Both the position numbers and the translations under genes were made by a program. A DNA stretch of 64,000 nt from Rhinopomastus cyanomelas. Taxonomy: Eukaryota > Chordata > Aves > Bucerotiformes > Rhinopomastidae. Shown here piece by piece: positions 1-10,118 of this stretch. Below the pieces are notes generated by a model. The model was not told the DNA's origin, searched no databases, and saw only the letters and a program-made list of their open reading frames with translations. The DNA lies in assembly GCA_013400115.1 (NCBI GenBank), contig VXBP01008537.1, forward strand, positions 464,034 through 528,033. The letters run 5' to 3'. Position 1 is the first letter of the stretch, and each line of letters begins with the position of its first letter.

Positions 1-228
1 ATCATCTCTGTGCCTCTGCACTGGGCTCTCTCCAGCAGCTCTGGGTCCTTCTGGAACCGAGGGGCCCAGAATTGGACACAATATCCCAGATGTGGCCTTA
101 CCAGGGCAGAGTCGAGGGCAAGGAGAACCTCTCTCAGTCTGCTAACCACCCCACTTCTGATCCACCCCAGGATGCCATTGGCCTTCTTGATCACAGGGGC
201 ACATCGCAGGCTCATGGTCATCCTGCTG
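1..228 (-). mobile_element. CR1 fragment, group A, cut by window edge
   Basis: An antisense copy of the CR1 reverse-transcriptase C-terminal region. Reading the - strand gives the block around [10 protein letters not shown] in damaged form and the QQCALV..KKANG block. It ends near 228, where unique sequence starts. It lies in a GRB10 intron. Confidence 0.85.
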
Positions 229-232
229 AAAG

Positions 233-747
233 GAAAGGGTTTGTTTTTTAGGAACACTGGGAAATGTTTAGAAGTGTGTAGTCAGGGACTATTAAGGCTG
301 TATGCCTAAGCTGTGGCCATGACCCTCTTCATTAACCTCCAGATGTAGCTTTCCACTGTCCTTATGTCATCTGTTTACAAAATTACATAAACCCTTTCTC
401 TTAGAACATTCAGTAAGCGACGATCCTATACTTGAGAACTACGCCTCTGGGGAAGGCACTGAGTAGGTGTTTCCTATCATCCCAGCTACTAGTGTTGCTA
501 AAATTTATCACCTTCAATGAGGAGCATGACAGGAATTCAGGCACTTGATTTATATACAGATGAGAAGAGGACCACAAGTGCCGTTTCCTGCTGAAGTTTA
601 TCGAAAGAACTGGGGAATTAGAAAGGTTCTCGATTTTTAGCATTTTGAAAACTTGAGCTTGAATGTCTTATGCAGATTTTTATTGCTTTAAGTTTGCGTT
701 ACTAGAGAGTAAAAAGACAGAGAGTTAGTGTGTTCTCTGCATCTGTT
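233..747. other. Unique intronic sequence of GRB10
   Basis: No repeat, exon or motif could be recognised. The short open frames on both strands lack protein-like composition. Confidence 0.5.
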
Positions 748-1198
748 CAGGTGCAGAGGAAGGCAACTAAGTTGGTGAAGGGCCTGGAGAATAAATCTTA
801 TGAGGAAAGACTGTAAGAGCTGGGACTCTTTAGTTTTAAGAAGAGGCTGAAAGGAGACCTCATCACTCCACAAGTACCTGAAAGGATGTTGTGGAGAGGT
901 TGGTGCTGGTCTCTTCTCACAAGCAATTAGTGATAGAACGAGAGGGAATGGCTTCAAGTTACAATAGGGGAGGTTTAGACTTTATATTGGGAATAATGTT
1001 TTCCCAGAAAGGGTGGTCAGGCCCTGGAATGGGCTTCCCAGGGAGGTGGTTGAGTCGCCACCTATGAATGTGTTTAAAGATGGTTTGGATGACGTGTTGA
1101 GTGATGTGTTTTAGGGGTGAACTTGTAAGGTAGGGTAGCTGGTTGGACTCGATGATCCCAGGGGTCTTTTCCAACCAGAGTGAGTCTATGATTCCATA
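748..1198 (+). mobile_element. CR1 3' end, group B
   Basis: Starts in the [24 protein letters not shown] block and runs through the C-terminus and the 3' UTR (TTGGACTCGATGATCCCAGG) to GATTCCATAG. Stop codons and small indels break the frame. It lies in the same GRB10 intron. Confidence 0.9.
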
Positions 1199-1450
1199 GG
1201 GAGAGCAGGATCATAGCTGGGAGTGGCAGAATCACCTGTGTATTTCACTCAGGCTTATGAAGAAACGGCTGTCTTCTGGATAAACCTTGTTCACGTTCGC
1301 TGCTCGATTGCCACCTGCCTATCACTGTTACTTGTTGCCAATTGCTTTGGGACAGCTTTTGATCATGAAAGTAAGAAACCGGTGACATTCTTCTCTAGTG
1401 TAAGCAGTGTTGTGAACCACTGCAGGCTTATTTCATAGGTTCAGTATTTG

Positions 1451-1843
1451 AATCACAGAACATTAGGGGTTAGAAGGGACCTTGAAAGATCATCTAGTCC
1501 AATCCGCCTGACACAGCAGGATCACCTAGACCAAGTCACAGAGGAATATGTCCAGGCGGAATTTAAACGTCTCCTGAGAGGAGACTCCACAACAATACTA
1601 GGCAGCTCTTTCAGTGGTCTGTCACCCTCACTGGGAAGAAGTTCCTTCTCAAACTGATGTGGAACCTCTTCTGTTCCAGCTCACATTCATTGTCCCATGT
1701 CCTATCATTAGATGACACTGGGAAGAACCTGGCTCCATCCTCCTGACACCCACCCTTCACATATTTATCAACATTGAAGAGGTCACCCCTCAGTCTCCTC
1801 TTTTCCAAGCTAAAGAGACCCAGCTCGTTCAGCCTTTCCTCAT
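1451..1843 (-). mobile_element. CR1 3' end, group A, abutting a GRB10 splice acceptor
   Basis: Starts with AATCACAGAACATTAGGGG (the reverse of the CR1 tail) and runs to CAGCCTTTCCTCAT. After that the CR1 match ends and a 30-base pyrimidine-rich stretch leads into the acceptor at 1873. In sense it carries a broken [23 protein letters not shown] frame. Confidence 0.92.
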
Positions 1844-1873
1844 GTAATAATCTCCTTGTGTTTCTGTTGGCAG

Positions 1874-1951
1874 TACGGGATGCTACTGTATCAGAACTAC
1901 AGAATTCCCCAGCAGAGGAAAGCTATGCTTCCACACTTTTCCACTCCAGTC
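1874..1951 (+). CDS. GRB10: GRB10 coding exon: end of PH domain
   Basis: This 78-base exon in phase 0 encodes 26 residues beginning [16 protein letters not shown], the known end of the PH domain of GRB10, an adaptor of the GRB7/10/14 family that binds and inhibits activated insulin and IGF1 receptors in the cytoplasm. It has an AG acceptor (1872-1873) and a GTAAGT donor (1952). The preceding exon, expected to end just before YGM, was not found in bases 1-1873 and should lie off the left edge. An antisense CR1 stops only about 30 bases before the acceptor, so the branch-point region may be CR1-derived. GRB7 and GRB14 are excluded by the exact GRB10-type wording here and in the following exons. 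Confidence 0.95.
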
Positions 1952-2620
1952 GTAAGTAATGAACTTTACCTCATTAATGTATGATGCTGGAAGAGGAGAT
2001 CTATTTGCTTGTGCATTTTAAAAGTGGAAAATTCTGCACTAAGAAATGTAAATTCAGCACTGGGTAGCAAATTAATGTCAAGTTCACATTTCTCCCAAGT
2101 GCAGTTTGTGCGGTTGGCTTCTCCATTATCTTAGGCTTCCACAATCCACAAGACTGAAAAATCTTGGATACGTCAGGCACTTTGAAATCTGCAGCACAGA
2201 GGCATCTGGCTGTCTCTGCAGAAGCCAGCTTAGGTCTGGCAATACTAAGACGTAAAGTTCCTAAAATATGTTGGGCTCGGAGCTGGCTGTTAGCTATCGA
2301 CAAGCGACAATCCTATATTTGGATCCCAACTGGCCCTGAAAATGACTGGAGCATGGTAATAGGGCAAGTGGGCAACTTTAATAGCACAGATTTTCTGCTC
2401 AGCCTTTGAATCCTCTCCCTCCTCTACGCCCTCAAAAGAAAAGCCGTCTATACTTGAGCCTGCCAGTGTTTTGGAAGGGGAAGGAAAAAACAAGATGTGT
2501 TTTCTGTGCTGTTGAGGGATAACTTTGGGCAGTCTTCTGAAACTGAACCGTTTTGAAATGAAACTCCGAAGCTGTTTTTTCTTTCCTTGTATTTTGAAAC
2601 AAGTGACAATTCCTTTGCAG
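1952..2620 (+). other. GRB10 intron, repeat-free
   Basis: The short intron between the PH-end and BPS exons. No CR1 is seen. It ends in the pyrimidine tract before TTTGCAG. Confidence 0.6.
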
Positions 2621-2737
2621 AGAAGTGTATCTGAAAACTCACTAGTAGCAATGGATTTTTCGGGGCAAATAGGAAGAGTTATTGAGAATCCTGCTGAAGC
2701 ACAGAGTGCTGCCTTGGAAGAAGGACATGCTTGGAGG
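2621..2737 (+). CDS. GRB10: GRB10 coding exon: BPS region
   Basis: This 117-base exon encodes 39 residues in phase 0. It opens with [16 protein letters not shown], the signature of the BPS (between PH and SH2) region, which in GRB10/GRB14 acts as a pseudosubstrate-type inhibitor of the insulin receptor kinase, and continues through [20 protein letters not shown]. The acceptor is TTTGCAG before 2621 and the donor is GTAGCT at 2738. The reading frame joins cleanly from the previous exon (codon boundary) and into the next. The exon lies in unique sequence without repeats. Assignment to GRB10 rather than a paralogue follows from the syntenic DDC gene downstream and the identity of the flanking exons. 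Confidence 0.96.
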
Positions 2738-3631
2738 GTAGCTATCTTCTCTTCTTTTTCTCTTTGTGTAACTAGTGCCTGTTGAGAGCCAGAACACAGA
2801 GTGTGCTATGATGTTAGCGCAGTGCTGGTCACAGTATAGCTTAGCTCCGACCTGCAGCAATCACACTGCAAGCATGCAGATCTGAAAGTCGATATCCAGA
2901 TCTTTAGCGAAACTGTCACATTCACAACAACCTTCTACCACTGCTTCTCTGTCCCCCTAGTGTCCAGAGGAAAGTTGAGGGGGAAAGCAGACCCACCAGA
3001 ACTTTACTGCCAGTTTGCAAAGCCAGTCTCTGAGGAGGAATATGTCAAATTAAATGCTTCCCCACATGGAAGAGGCTGGGGCTCTGACTAATGGCTTGCT
3101 CCCAGTAAGTTTAATTGCAGAATATACAAGAGGCAGGACCTCTTGCGATGAAAACTGATGTAACTTGTTTATAGTGTCTTGTGGACAGACAGCTGCAGTA
3201 CAAGTTTTCCCACATGCTCGTCTCTTAGGTAATAGGAGTCATTACTGAAGCACTAGCTGGTGCTGTATGTACGGGAGGGAAATACTGCTTGATTTACCGA
3301 GTGCCTGGTGTTTTGCCTGAGCAGAAACATATCAGAAGTTTCTTCTTCTGTCTTTTTTTTTTTAAATTTTTTTTTCCTTTTTTTTTTCCTTTTTTTTTAG
3401 ATACTGAGCTTTCATCATTAACATCTGGCTCGTGTTTTAAGCCAACTGAAATGAGCTGCTGCTTGTAGATTAGCTCCCCCTTCCAAGTTGTGTTTTTTTT
3501 TTTTTTTTTCATCCTCGCATTAAACTACCCAGCCCTCAGTTCCCTGTAAATTAAAGCTGTGTTGCATGTGCACTAGTTCTCTTCTGGTGAGGCTTTAGTG
3601 TGGATTTAACGGTAATTCATTTTCTCTGTAG
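2738..3631 (+). other. GRB10 intron with T-rich low-complexity tracts
   Basis: No transposon is recognised. T-rich runs occupy about 3349-3399 and 3491-3510, interrupted by occasional C, and could hamper sequencing or assembly here. Confidence 0.6.
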
Positions 3632-3698
3632 AAACGTAGCACAAGAATGAACATCTTGGGTAGCCAAAGTCCACTCCACCCCTCCACACTGAGTACAG
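3632..3698 (+). CDS. GRB10: GRB10 coding exon: BPS-SH2 linker
   Basis: This 67-base exon (22 codons plus one base) encodes [20 protein letters not shown] and two further residues, the linker between the BPS region and the SH2 domain. The acceptor is CTCTGTAG before 3632 and the donor is GTAAAT at 3699. The extra base G pairs with TT at the start of the next exon to make Val. The serine/proline-rich linker is a plausible phosphorylation segment (family knowledge, not shown by sequence). Confidence 0.94.
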
Positions 3699-4630
3699 GT
3701 AAATTCTGCCGGTTCGTAAGCACAGTCTCAGGGGCCTCTGTATCGTGTTGCTTAGAGAGAGGTAGAGGGCAGTCATTTGGTGTCAATGCCTCCTCCTAGA
3801 AGAGAACACTTGTATCAGGAGCTCCTGTACAGACGTAGCAGAACGAGCTTGTTTTCCTTTGAAGGTGCACTCGAGCTTTTTTCCCGGTGCTCATCTTTGG
3901 AAAGACAGATTTTATAAGAACAGAGACTCCAGAAATGTTTCCATGTAAAATGACCCAGAAGGCAGTTCACTGTTCTAGACGAGGAAAGTCAAGGGGTGAT
4001 CTGTTAGCCTCAACAGAGTAACAAGAGTATTTGAAGTAGTGTTCGTGCCATAGTAATTGAGTCACACCAACTCTAATGTGGCCTCATACAGGAGTCCTGA
4101 ACGTCTCTTTGGAGATTGTAAGTCTGTTAAAACAACAGGAAATAGTGCATGAATAACGTGAATTTCTTAGACCGAACACAGCTATTCTCTGCTTTCAGTA
4201 GAATTTAAAAACAACATTGAGAAACAACAATAAACATAAAAATACTTGGGGTAACCACCCTTGGAAACGCACACGCTGAGGCACTTCTCATCATTTGGCA
4301 GTTAATGGGACTGTTTAGTCGCAGCATTTCTCCAGAAGCTGTGAAAAGGCCACATTACAAGAGATTTCTCTAACCTAATTGCACAGATACAGATCAGCAA
4401 ATGCATGGAGAAAATGCCTGTCCTCTCAGTCTATTAAGCAGTAACAGCAGCTGGTGCATTTTTATCCTATCGATTCATTTTTTAGGTAGCTTGATGAAAG
4501 AGATTCTGTATTTTCTAACAAAACTATACCCACTTTTAAAATGTTTGAATAATTAAGTGTGTGGAAAGAACCATTTCCCATGTCACTGTTTTTAACCATA
4601 TTCATTCCCTTTGTTTCCTCTCACCTCCAG
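3699..4630 (+). other. GRB10 intron, repeat-free
   Basis: AT-rich unique sequence between the linker exon and the first SH2 exon. I see no transposon and no additional exon. Confidence 0.55.
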
Positions 4631-4718
4631 TTATCCATAGGACACAGCACTGGTTTCATGGCAGAATCTCTAGAGAAGAATCTCACAGGATTATTAAGCA
4701 GCAAGGGCTAGTAGACGG
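4631..4718 (+). CDS. GRB10: GRB10 coding exon: start of SH2 domain
   Basis: This 88-base exon encodes [20 protein letters not shown] and the residues up to GLVDG, which is helix alpha-A of the SH2 domain. The invariant W of the WFHGRIS motif and the alpha-A arginine (R of GRIS) are present. It enters in phase 1 (completing a split Val) and leaves with two bases, GG, of a glycine codon. The acceptor is CACCTCCAG before 4631 and the preferred donor is GTAGGT at 4719; a GTATCC a few bases on would break the frame into the next exon. A group B CR1 begins about 100 bases downstream. Confidence 0.95.
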
Positions 4719-4813
4719 GTAGGTATCCCAGTTGCTTAGTGTGTATTAAGTGGCACAAACACAGCTTCTTACATGCTTATAGACAAGCACACAGTCTGCT
4801 GGATAAAACACTG

Positions 4814-5455
4814 ATTGAACGGACGAGCCCAAAGAGTGGTGGTTAATGGAGTTTAATCCAGCTGGCAGCCTGTCACAAGTGGAGTGCCTCAGGGCTCGGT
4901 GTTGGGACCATCTCTGTTTAACGTCTTTATTGGTGATGTTGATAAGGACACATAGTGTATCATTAGTGAATCTGCAGATGACACCAAGTTAGGTGAGAGT
5001 GTTCATCTGCAAGAGGTTCTTCAGGGAGACTTGGATACACTGGAGCAATGTGCCAATGTTAATGACAAGAGCTTCAGTAAGGTCAAGTGCCAGGTCCTGC
5101 ACTTGGACCACAACAACCGCCTGCAACGCTACAAGTTTGGGGATGTGTGGCTGGAGAGCCATCTGGCAGAGAGAGACCTGGGGGTTCTAATTGACAGGAA
5201 GATAAATATGAGCTAGCAGTGTGCCCAGGTGGCCAAGAAGGCCAATGGCATCCTGGCTTGTACCAGAAATAGTGTGGCCAGCAGGAGTAGGGAGGTTATA
5301 GTTCCCCTGTATTTGGCATTTGAGTATTGTGTCTGGTTTTGGGCACCTCGATACGAGAGAGATGCTGGAGCAAGTGCAGAGGAGGGCAACCAAGCTGATG
5401 AAGAACCCTGATCCCAGGGGTCTTTTCCAACCGGAGTGATTGTGTGATTCTGCTC
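4814..5455 (+). mobile_element. CR1, group B, with internal deletion
   Basis: Covers the reverse-transcriptase segment from the [12 protein letters not shown] region (GTGGAGTGCCTCAGGGCTCG) through an SADDTKLGE block and [15 protein letters not shown]. It then jumps near 5408 from the [10 protein letters not shown] region straight to the tail GATCCCAGGGGTCTTTTCC. A stop (TAG) follows NMS. It faces the antisense copy at 5641, giving an inverted CR1 pair inside one GRB10 intron. Confidence 0.9.
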
Positions 5456-5640
5456 AGTCACTGTCTGCACAGTGACGATGAGGACAGATGCTTCCAACAG
5501 TAGCAAATGGCCCTGCTACCAGCTGCGTACACAAATTGCTGAACATCTTACATGAGCCATACACTGAGTGATGAATCATTAAGGTTGGGAAGGACTTTTA
5601 AGAGCATCAAATCCAACCTTCAACCCAACATCTCCATGTT

Positions 5641-6155
5641 CACAGAATCACAGAACATTAGGATTAGAAGGGACCTCAAAAGATCATCTAGTCCAATACC
5701 CTGCCAGGGCAGGACCACCTAGACCAAGTCACACAGGAACATGTCCAGGTGGGTTTTACAGGTCTCCAGAGAAGGAGACTCCACAACACCCCTGGGCAGC
5801 CCCTTCCAGTGCTCTGTCACCCTCACTGGGAAGAAGTTCCTTCTCACATTGATGTGGAACCTCTTCTGTTCCAGCTCACACACATTGCCCCTTGTCCTAT
5901 GACAAGATGACACTGATCTGACCCTGGCTCCATCCTCCTGACACCCACCCTTCACATATTTATCAACATTAATGAGGTCACCCTTCAGTCTCCATTTCTC
6001 CAAGCTCCAGAAACCCAGCTCCCTCAGCCTTTCCTCATAGGAGAGGCTTCATCTTCTTTGTGGCACTGTGCTGGGCTCTCTCCAGCAGTTCTGTGTCCTT
6101 CTTGAACTGAGGGGCCCGGAAGAGGACACAATATTCTAGATGCGGTCTCACCAAG
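5641..6155 (-). mobile_element. CR1 3' end, group A
   Basis: Antisense copy starting TCACAGAATCACAGAACATT and ending in the damaged CTAGATGCGGTCTCACCA block. The - strand reads [20 protein letters not shown], broken by stops upstream. Confidence 0.92.
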
Positions 6156-6349
6156 TTAGCTAGTCAAGTCAGCTGAATCATGACACAGAAGCCATAGTAT
6201 GATAATGGAAAGCAAATGGCCGCTATGGAATCACCATTAATGTAACTAAAGATGAGGTAGGCAAAAGCACAAAATGACTTCCTACTTCTGATTCTGTCTG
6301 AGGAAACGGAGCGTGGTATTGAACTTAGCTTAAAAATGTTCTCTCCTAG

Positions 6350-6443
6350 ACTATTTCTCCTGCGGGACAGCCAAAGCAATCCAAAGGCATTTGTACTCAC
6401 ACTGTGCCATCATCAGAAAATAAAACATTTTCAAATCTTGCCG
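6350..6443 (+). CDS. GRB10: GRB10 coding exon: SH2 core with phosphotyrosine arginine
   Basis: This 94-base exon completes the split glycine and then encodes 31 residues starting [20 protein letters not shown] and ending KHFQILP. The arginine of FLLRDS is the beta-B5 arginine that binds phosphotyrosine in SH2 domains, so the domain looks functional. The acceptor is CTCTCCTAG before 6350 and the donor is GTAAGT at 6444. Because the exon is short and starts mid-codon, a simple open-frame search misses it; the next exon begins exactly with the expected Cys codon. Confidence 0.95.
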
Positions 6444-6827
6444 GTAAGTAGATGATTTCTGATTATGCTTGTAAAAAAAGAAAATGAGAATTAAATCATA
6501 CAGCTCTGCCGGCATCTGAAAAGACCTTTTTATTAATTACTGCTGTAGTTGATGGGGATGTTTCCATTAGGATGTGTATTAGCGAAGGTTCTTGTAATTG
6601 TCAAATGCCTTGTTAACATTCTTTGTGAACATTGCCTGGAAAACTAGACTAAGTCACTGAGGCGTAGAAGTACCACATGGAACTTGTTCTTTGGAGCTGA
6701 CGGCACCAACCTGTCTCCCTGTCGCTTAGGCAAAGATAGAATAACTTAGAGAACTTATAAATTATACTAGAGGTTATCTAGTGCTGTTTGGCTTAAAATA
6801 ACATGACTATAAGATGCTTCGCCCTTG

Positions 6828-7453
6828 TACATCCTGGCTTGTATTGGAAACCGTGTGTCCAGCAGGAGTAAGGAAGTGATTGTCCCCCTGTACTCAGCAC
6901 TGGGGAGGCTGCACCTTGAGTCCTGGGTCTAGTTTAGAGCACCTCAGTACAAGGGAAGTATTGAAGTGCTGGAGCAAGTGCAGAGGAGGGCAAGGAAGCT
7001 GCTGAAGGGCCTCAAGAATAAATCTGAGGAGGAGAGATTGAGAGAGTTGGGGCTGTTTAGTTTGAGGAAGAGGAGGCTGAGGGGAGACCTCATTGCACTC
7101 TACAGCTATCTGAGAGGACAGTGTAGAGTTGTTGGTGCTGGTCTCTTCTCACAGGTAGTTAGTGACAGAAGCAGAGGGAAGGGTTTCAAGCTCCAACAGG
7201 GGGAGGTTTAGATTGGACATCAGGAAGAAATTCTTCCCGAAAAGAGTGATCAGGCACTAGAATGGGTTGCCCAGGGTGGTGGTTGAGCCCCCATCCCTGA
7301 ATGAGTTTAAAAGATGCTTAGATGTAGTGTTGGGGGATATAGTTTAGGGGTGAACTTGTAGAGTAGGATTGATGGTTGGACCTGATAATCCCAAGGGTCT
7401 TTTCCAACCTGAACGTTTCTGTGATTCAATTCTATTCTATGATTCTGTGATTG
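6828..7453 (+). mobile_element. CR1, group B
   Basis: Begins at the [24 protein letters not shown] block, has [20 protein letters not shown] in frame, and ends in the tail TGGACCTGATAATCCCAAGG with ATTCTATGATTCTGTG repeats. It lies in the last GRB10 intron. Confidence 0.92.
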
Positions 7454-7628
7454 AGGACCTATTTGATTTTATCTTAATCAAAAGAAGGCATCTGATGTTT
7501 AAGATTACGTAGACTTTTTTACAGGTCCAAGCGCTCCTTCTTTGCTTTACCTGCCAGTTTTACAAACAGCTAACAAATATTTTTTGAGTATTTTGCATTT
7601 TTTTTTTGTTTTATAACAACTACTTTGA

Positions 7629-7919
7629 AGGGTTTGTAGAGAGGCTGGGGTTGGTCTGTTGTCCCTAGTGGCCTGTGATAGGACATGGGGAAATGGCCTT
7701 AAGCTGTGCCAGGGGAGGTCCGGGTTGGATGCCAGAGGGAATTTCTCTTCTGAAAGGGCTGTCAGGCAGAGGAACAGCCCCATCCCTGGAGACGTTGAAG
7801 AGAAGGGTATGTGTTGCATTGTGGGACAGGGTTTAGTGGTGCTGACAGGGCTAGGAGAACGTTGGACTTTATGATCTTGAAGATCTGTTCTGGCCAAAAG
7901 TATTCTATGGTTCTATGAC
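7629..7919 (+). mobile_element. CR1 3' end, group C (older)
   Basis: More diverged than its neighbours. It retains the GDRTWGNGLKLCQGR block, a CR1-like CCATCCCTGGAGACGTTGAA segment, and a tail ending in TATGGTTCTATGA. It lies in the last GRB10 intron. Confidence 0.8.
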
Positions 7920-8160
7920 CAGAGCTCTCTCTGTAAGTTTCAGTTAGTCTGCCCATGAGCTTTCACTTCCATAAAAACACTTCACGGTGGGATTACAGAC
8001 GTTCTTTTTCAGTGCTGCCTGGGGTTTCGTGAAGATGATCTCTGGGCACTAGGTTGTTTGGTCAGTGCATGTTGGTAACACACTTGTACTCTGTGTTTTG
8101 CTGCGCTCCCAGCTCTTCACGTGCAGTCTTAACTCAAAAGGGGTGTTTTTTTCCCCCCAG

Positions 8161-8307
8161 TGTGAAGATGATGGACAGATATTTTTCAGCCTGGATGATG
8201 GGAACACCAAATTCAGTGATCTAATCCAGCTTGTTGAATTCTATCAACTAAACAAAGGAGTCTTGCCCTGCAAACTCAAACACCACTGCATCCGAGTGGC
8301 CTTATGA
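8161..8307 (+). CDS. GRB10: GRB10 last coding exon: SH2 C-terminus and stop
   Basis: This exon encodes the final 48 residues, from [20 protein letters not shown] to a terminal CIRVAL, followed by TGA at 8305-8307. The acceptor is a pyrimidine run ending CCCCCCAG at 8160. The segment [20 protein letters not shown] is the end of the SH2 domain, which sits at the extreme C-terminus in all GRB7-family proteins. The six exons in the window total 196 residues, about the last third of the usual protein of roughly 590 residues. No premature stop or frameshift is seen. Confidence 0.97.
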   Translation, partial: CEDDGQIFFSLDDGNTKFSDLIQLVEFYQLNKGVLPCKLKHHCIRVAL

Positions 8308-9751
8308 CCTCAAATCTGACTCTTACTGAAGACTGGATTTGCTAGAAGAGTAATTGTAAGAGAACGTTGACACTGGGGAATTGGCAGATTTGTAAGTTGG
8401 TAAAACTGAATAAAAACATTATGCACCTTGGGACTCTGAAAGGGATGGATTTGACAGGTGCCAACAGACCGAGCTTGCTGGTTTGTCTAACACCTAAGAG
8501 CGATTGCTGCTGAGTGTCCCAGCATCCCAAAAACGGGGGGAGGAGGGTAGGTCAAACCATGAGTAAATTTGCAAGAAAACTGGAAACTATCTTGGCTGGG
8601 CCACTTAACAGGAACAAGTGTGAAGAGAAACCTTTGAAAAGAACTCTTGCCCTGGAATAATCTTGACAATTAAGACTAGTGTGTTTACTTTTTGTATTGA
8701 TCACTTTTTTTGCACTCCTACTTTGTTTCGGATGTTGTACGCAGCCTCTATTAGGAGCTGATGTGGCTTTTAAAATTCATGCAGGAGTTGGGTATTTAAT
8801 CTGCATCCTAAAATGTTGTGGAATGCTTCAGCCTATAAAAGGATCTAGAAGAAAATCAAGAAAAGTGTGTGTGAGTGTGCGCGCACGTTGTGTCTCAAAA
8901 CTTCTCTGGAGCCCTGAGGTTCGATGATCTGCAGATGTCTTTGAAGAAGTGCTGAGAATTCAATTCTAAAAGACGGTGGCACCATTATACATCCTCTTAA
9001 AGTCTGTCGACTTGTTGCGCTCTGGCTGTAGTACGTTGATGGCATGTTAGTGGCATCCAGTCATGCACAGACTGTACTAGATTCTATGCACAAATTTTTC
9101 TTATTGGAGTGGTGGGGTTTTTCTACAGCCTTTTGACTCTTTTTCCTGAGGAAACTTACATTACTAAATAGGACAGGATTCCACTTGTATTTGAAAGCAC
9201 TGGGGTTCTTTTGTGGGAAGATCCTTCTACAGGTAGTCTTAGTGTAACAGAAGAAAAAAAAATGTAGGGGAAAAAATAGAAAAAAGAAAACTGTTTTTAG
9301 CTTTATAGCTCCTGGAATTTTCAGACTGTTTCAAAGAGCTCTTTCCACATAGTAAAGCGACAGTGACACAAAGATCTCCTGGGGAAGAGGGCATAAAAAG
9401 AACTGTACCCCCTTCTGCTTTCTGTAGGGCTGTGAACGTTTACATGGTGAGAGGCACCGTATTTGGAATGGAAACACTTTTGATTGTGAACTGGCTGCTG
9501 GCAGTACCATCCATCAAGGTAACTGGTGATCCCTGTGTCAGACACGCTATAGCGTGCCAGCTCCTGTGGCAGACAAGCATGGATCCTGCTCTGGTGCTGG
9601 TTTGTCATCAGAACTACCTTATTGTTAATGTTTAAATCAATTGTTTAATGTTTACACAATAACTTTTTCTGATGATAAATCAATATCAAAGTTAGACAAG
9701 CCCCACCTTGATCCTCCAATTGCAAATACTGTTCTTTGAGCAACATGAGAA

Positions 9752-10118
9752 ATGAAGACTGATGGGTGACCTCATTAATGTTTATAAATATGTGAAGGGT
9801 GGGTGTCAGGAGGATGGAGCCAGGCTCTTCCCAGTGTCATCTGGTGATAGAACAAGGGACAATGGGTGCCAGCTGAAACATAGGAGGTCCCACATCAATC
9901 TGAGTAGGAAGTTCTTCCCAGTGAGGGTGACAGAGCACTGGAAGGGGCTGCCCAGGGGTGTTGTGGAGTCTCCTTCTCTGGAGACATTTAAAACCCACCT
10001 GGATATGTTCCTGTGTGACTTGGTCTAGGTGATTCTGCTGTGTCAGGGGGATTGGACTAGATGATCTTCCGAGGTCCCTTCCAATCCCTAACATTGTGTG
10101 AATCTGTGATTCTGTGTG
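9752..10118 (+). mobile_element. CR1 3' end, group A, inside the GRB10 3' UTR
   Basis: Reads [20 protein letters not shown] and onward without a stop to MFLCDLV, then the tail GATGATCTTCCGAGGTCCCT. It is sense to GRB10, so if the UTR is as long as proposed it is transcribed as part of the mRNA. Confidence 0.93.

Noticed and set aside
1..1873. Search for the preceding GRB10 PH-domain exon
   Set aside because: No segment ending before YGM with a donor site was seen. The interval is two CR1 copies on the left, one near the exon, and plain sequence.
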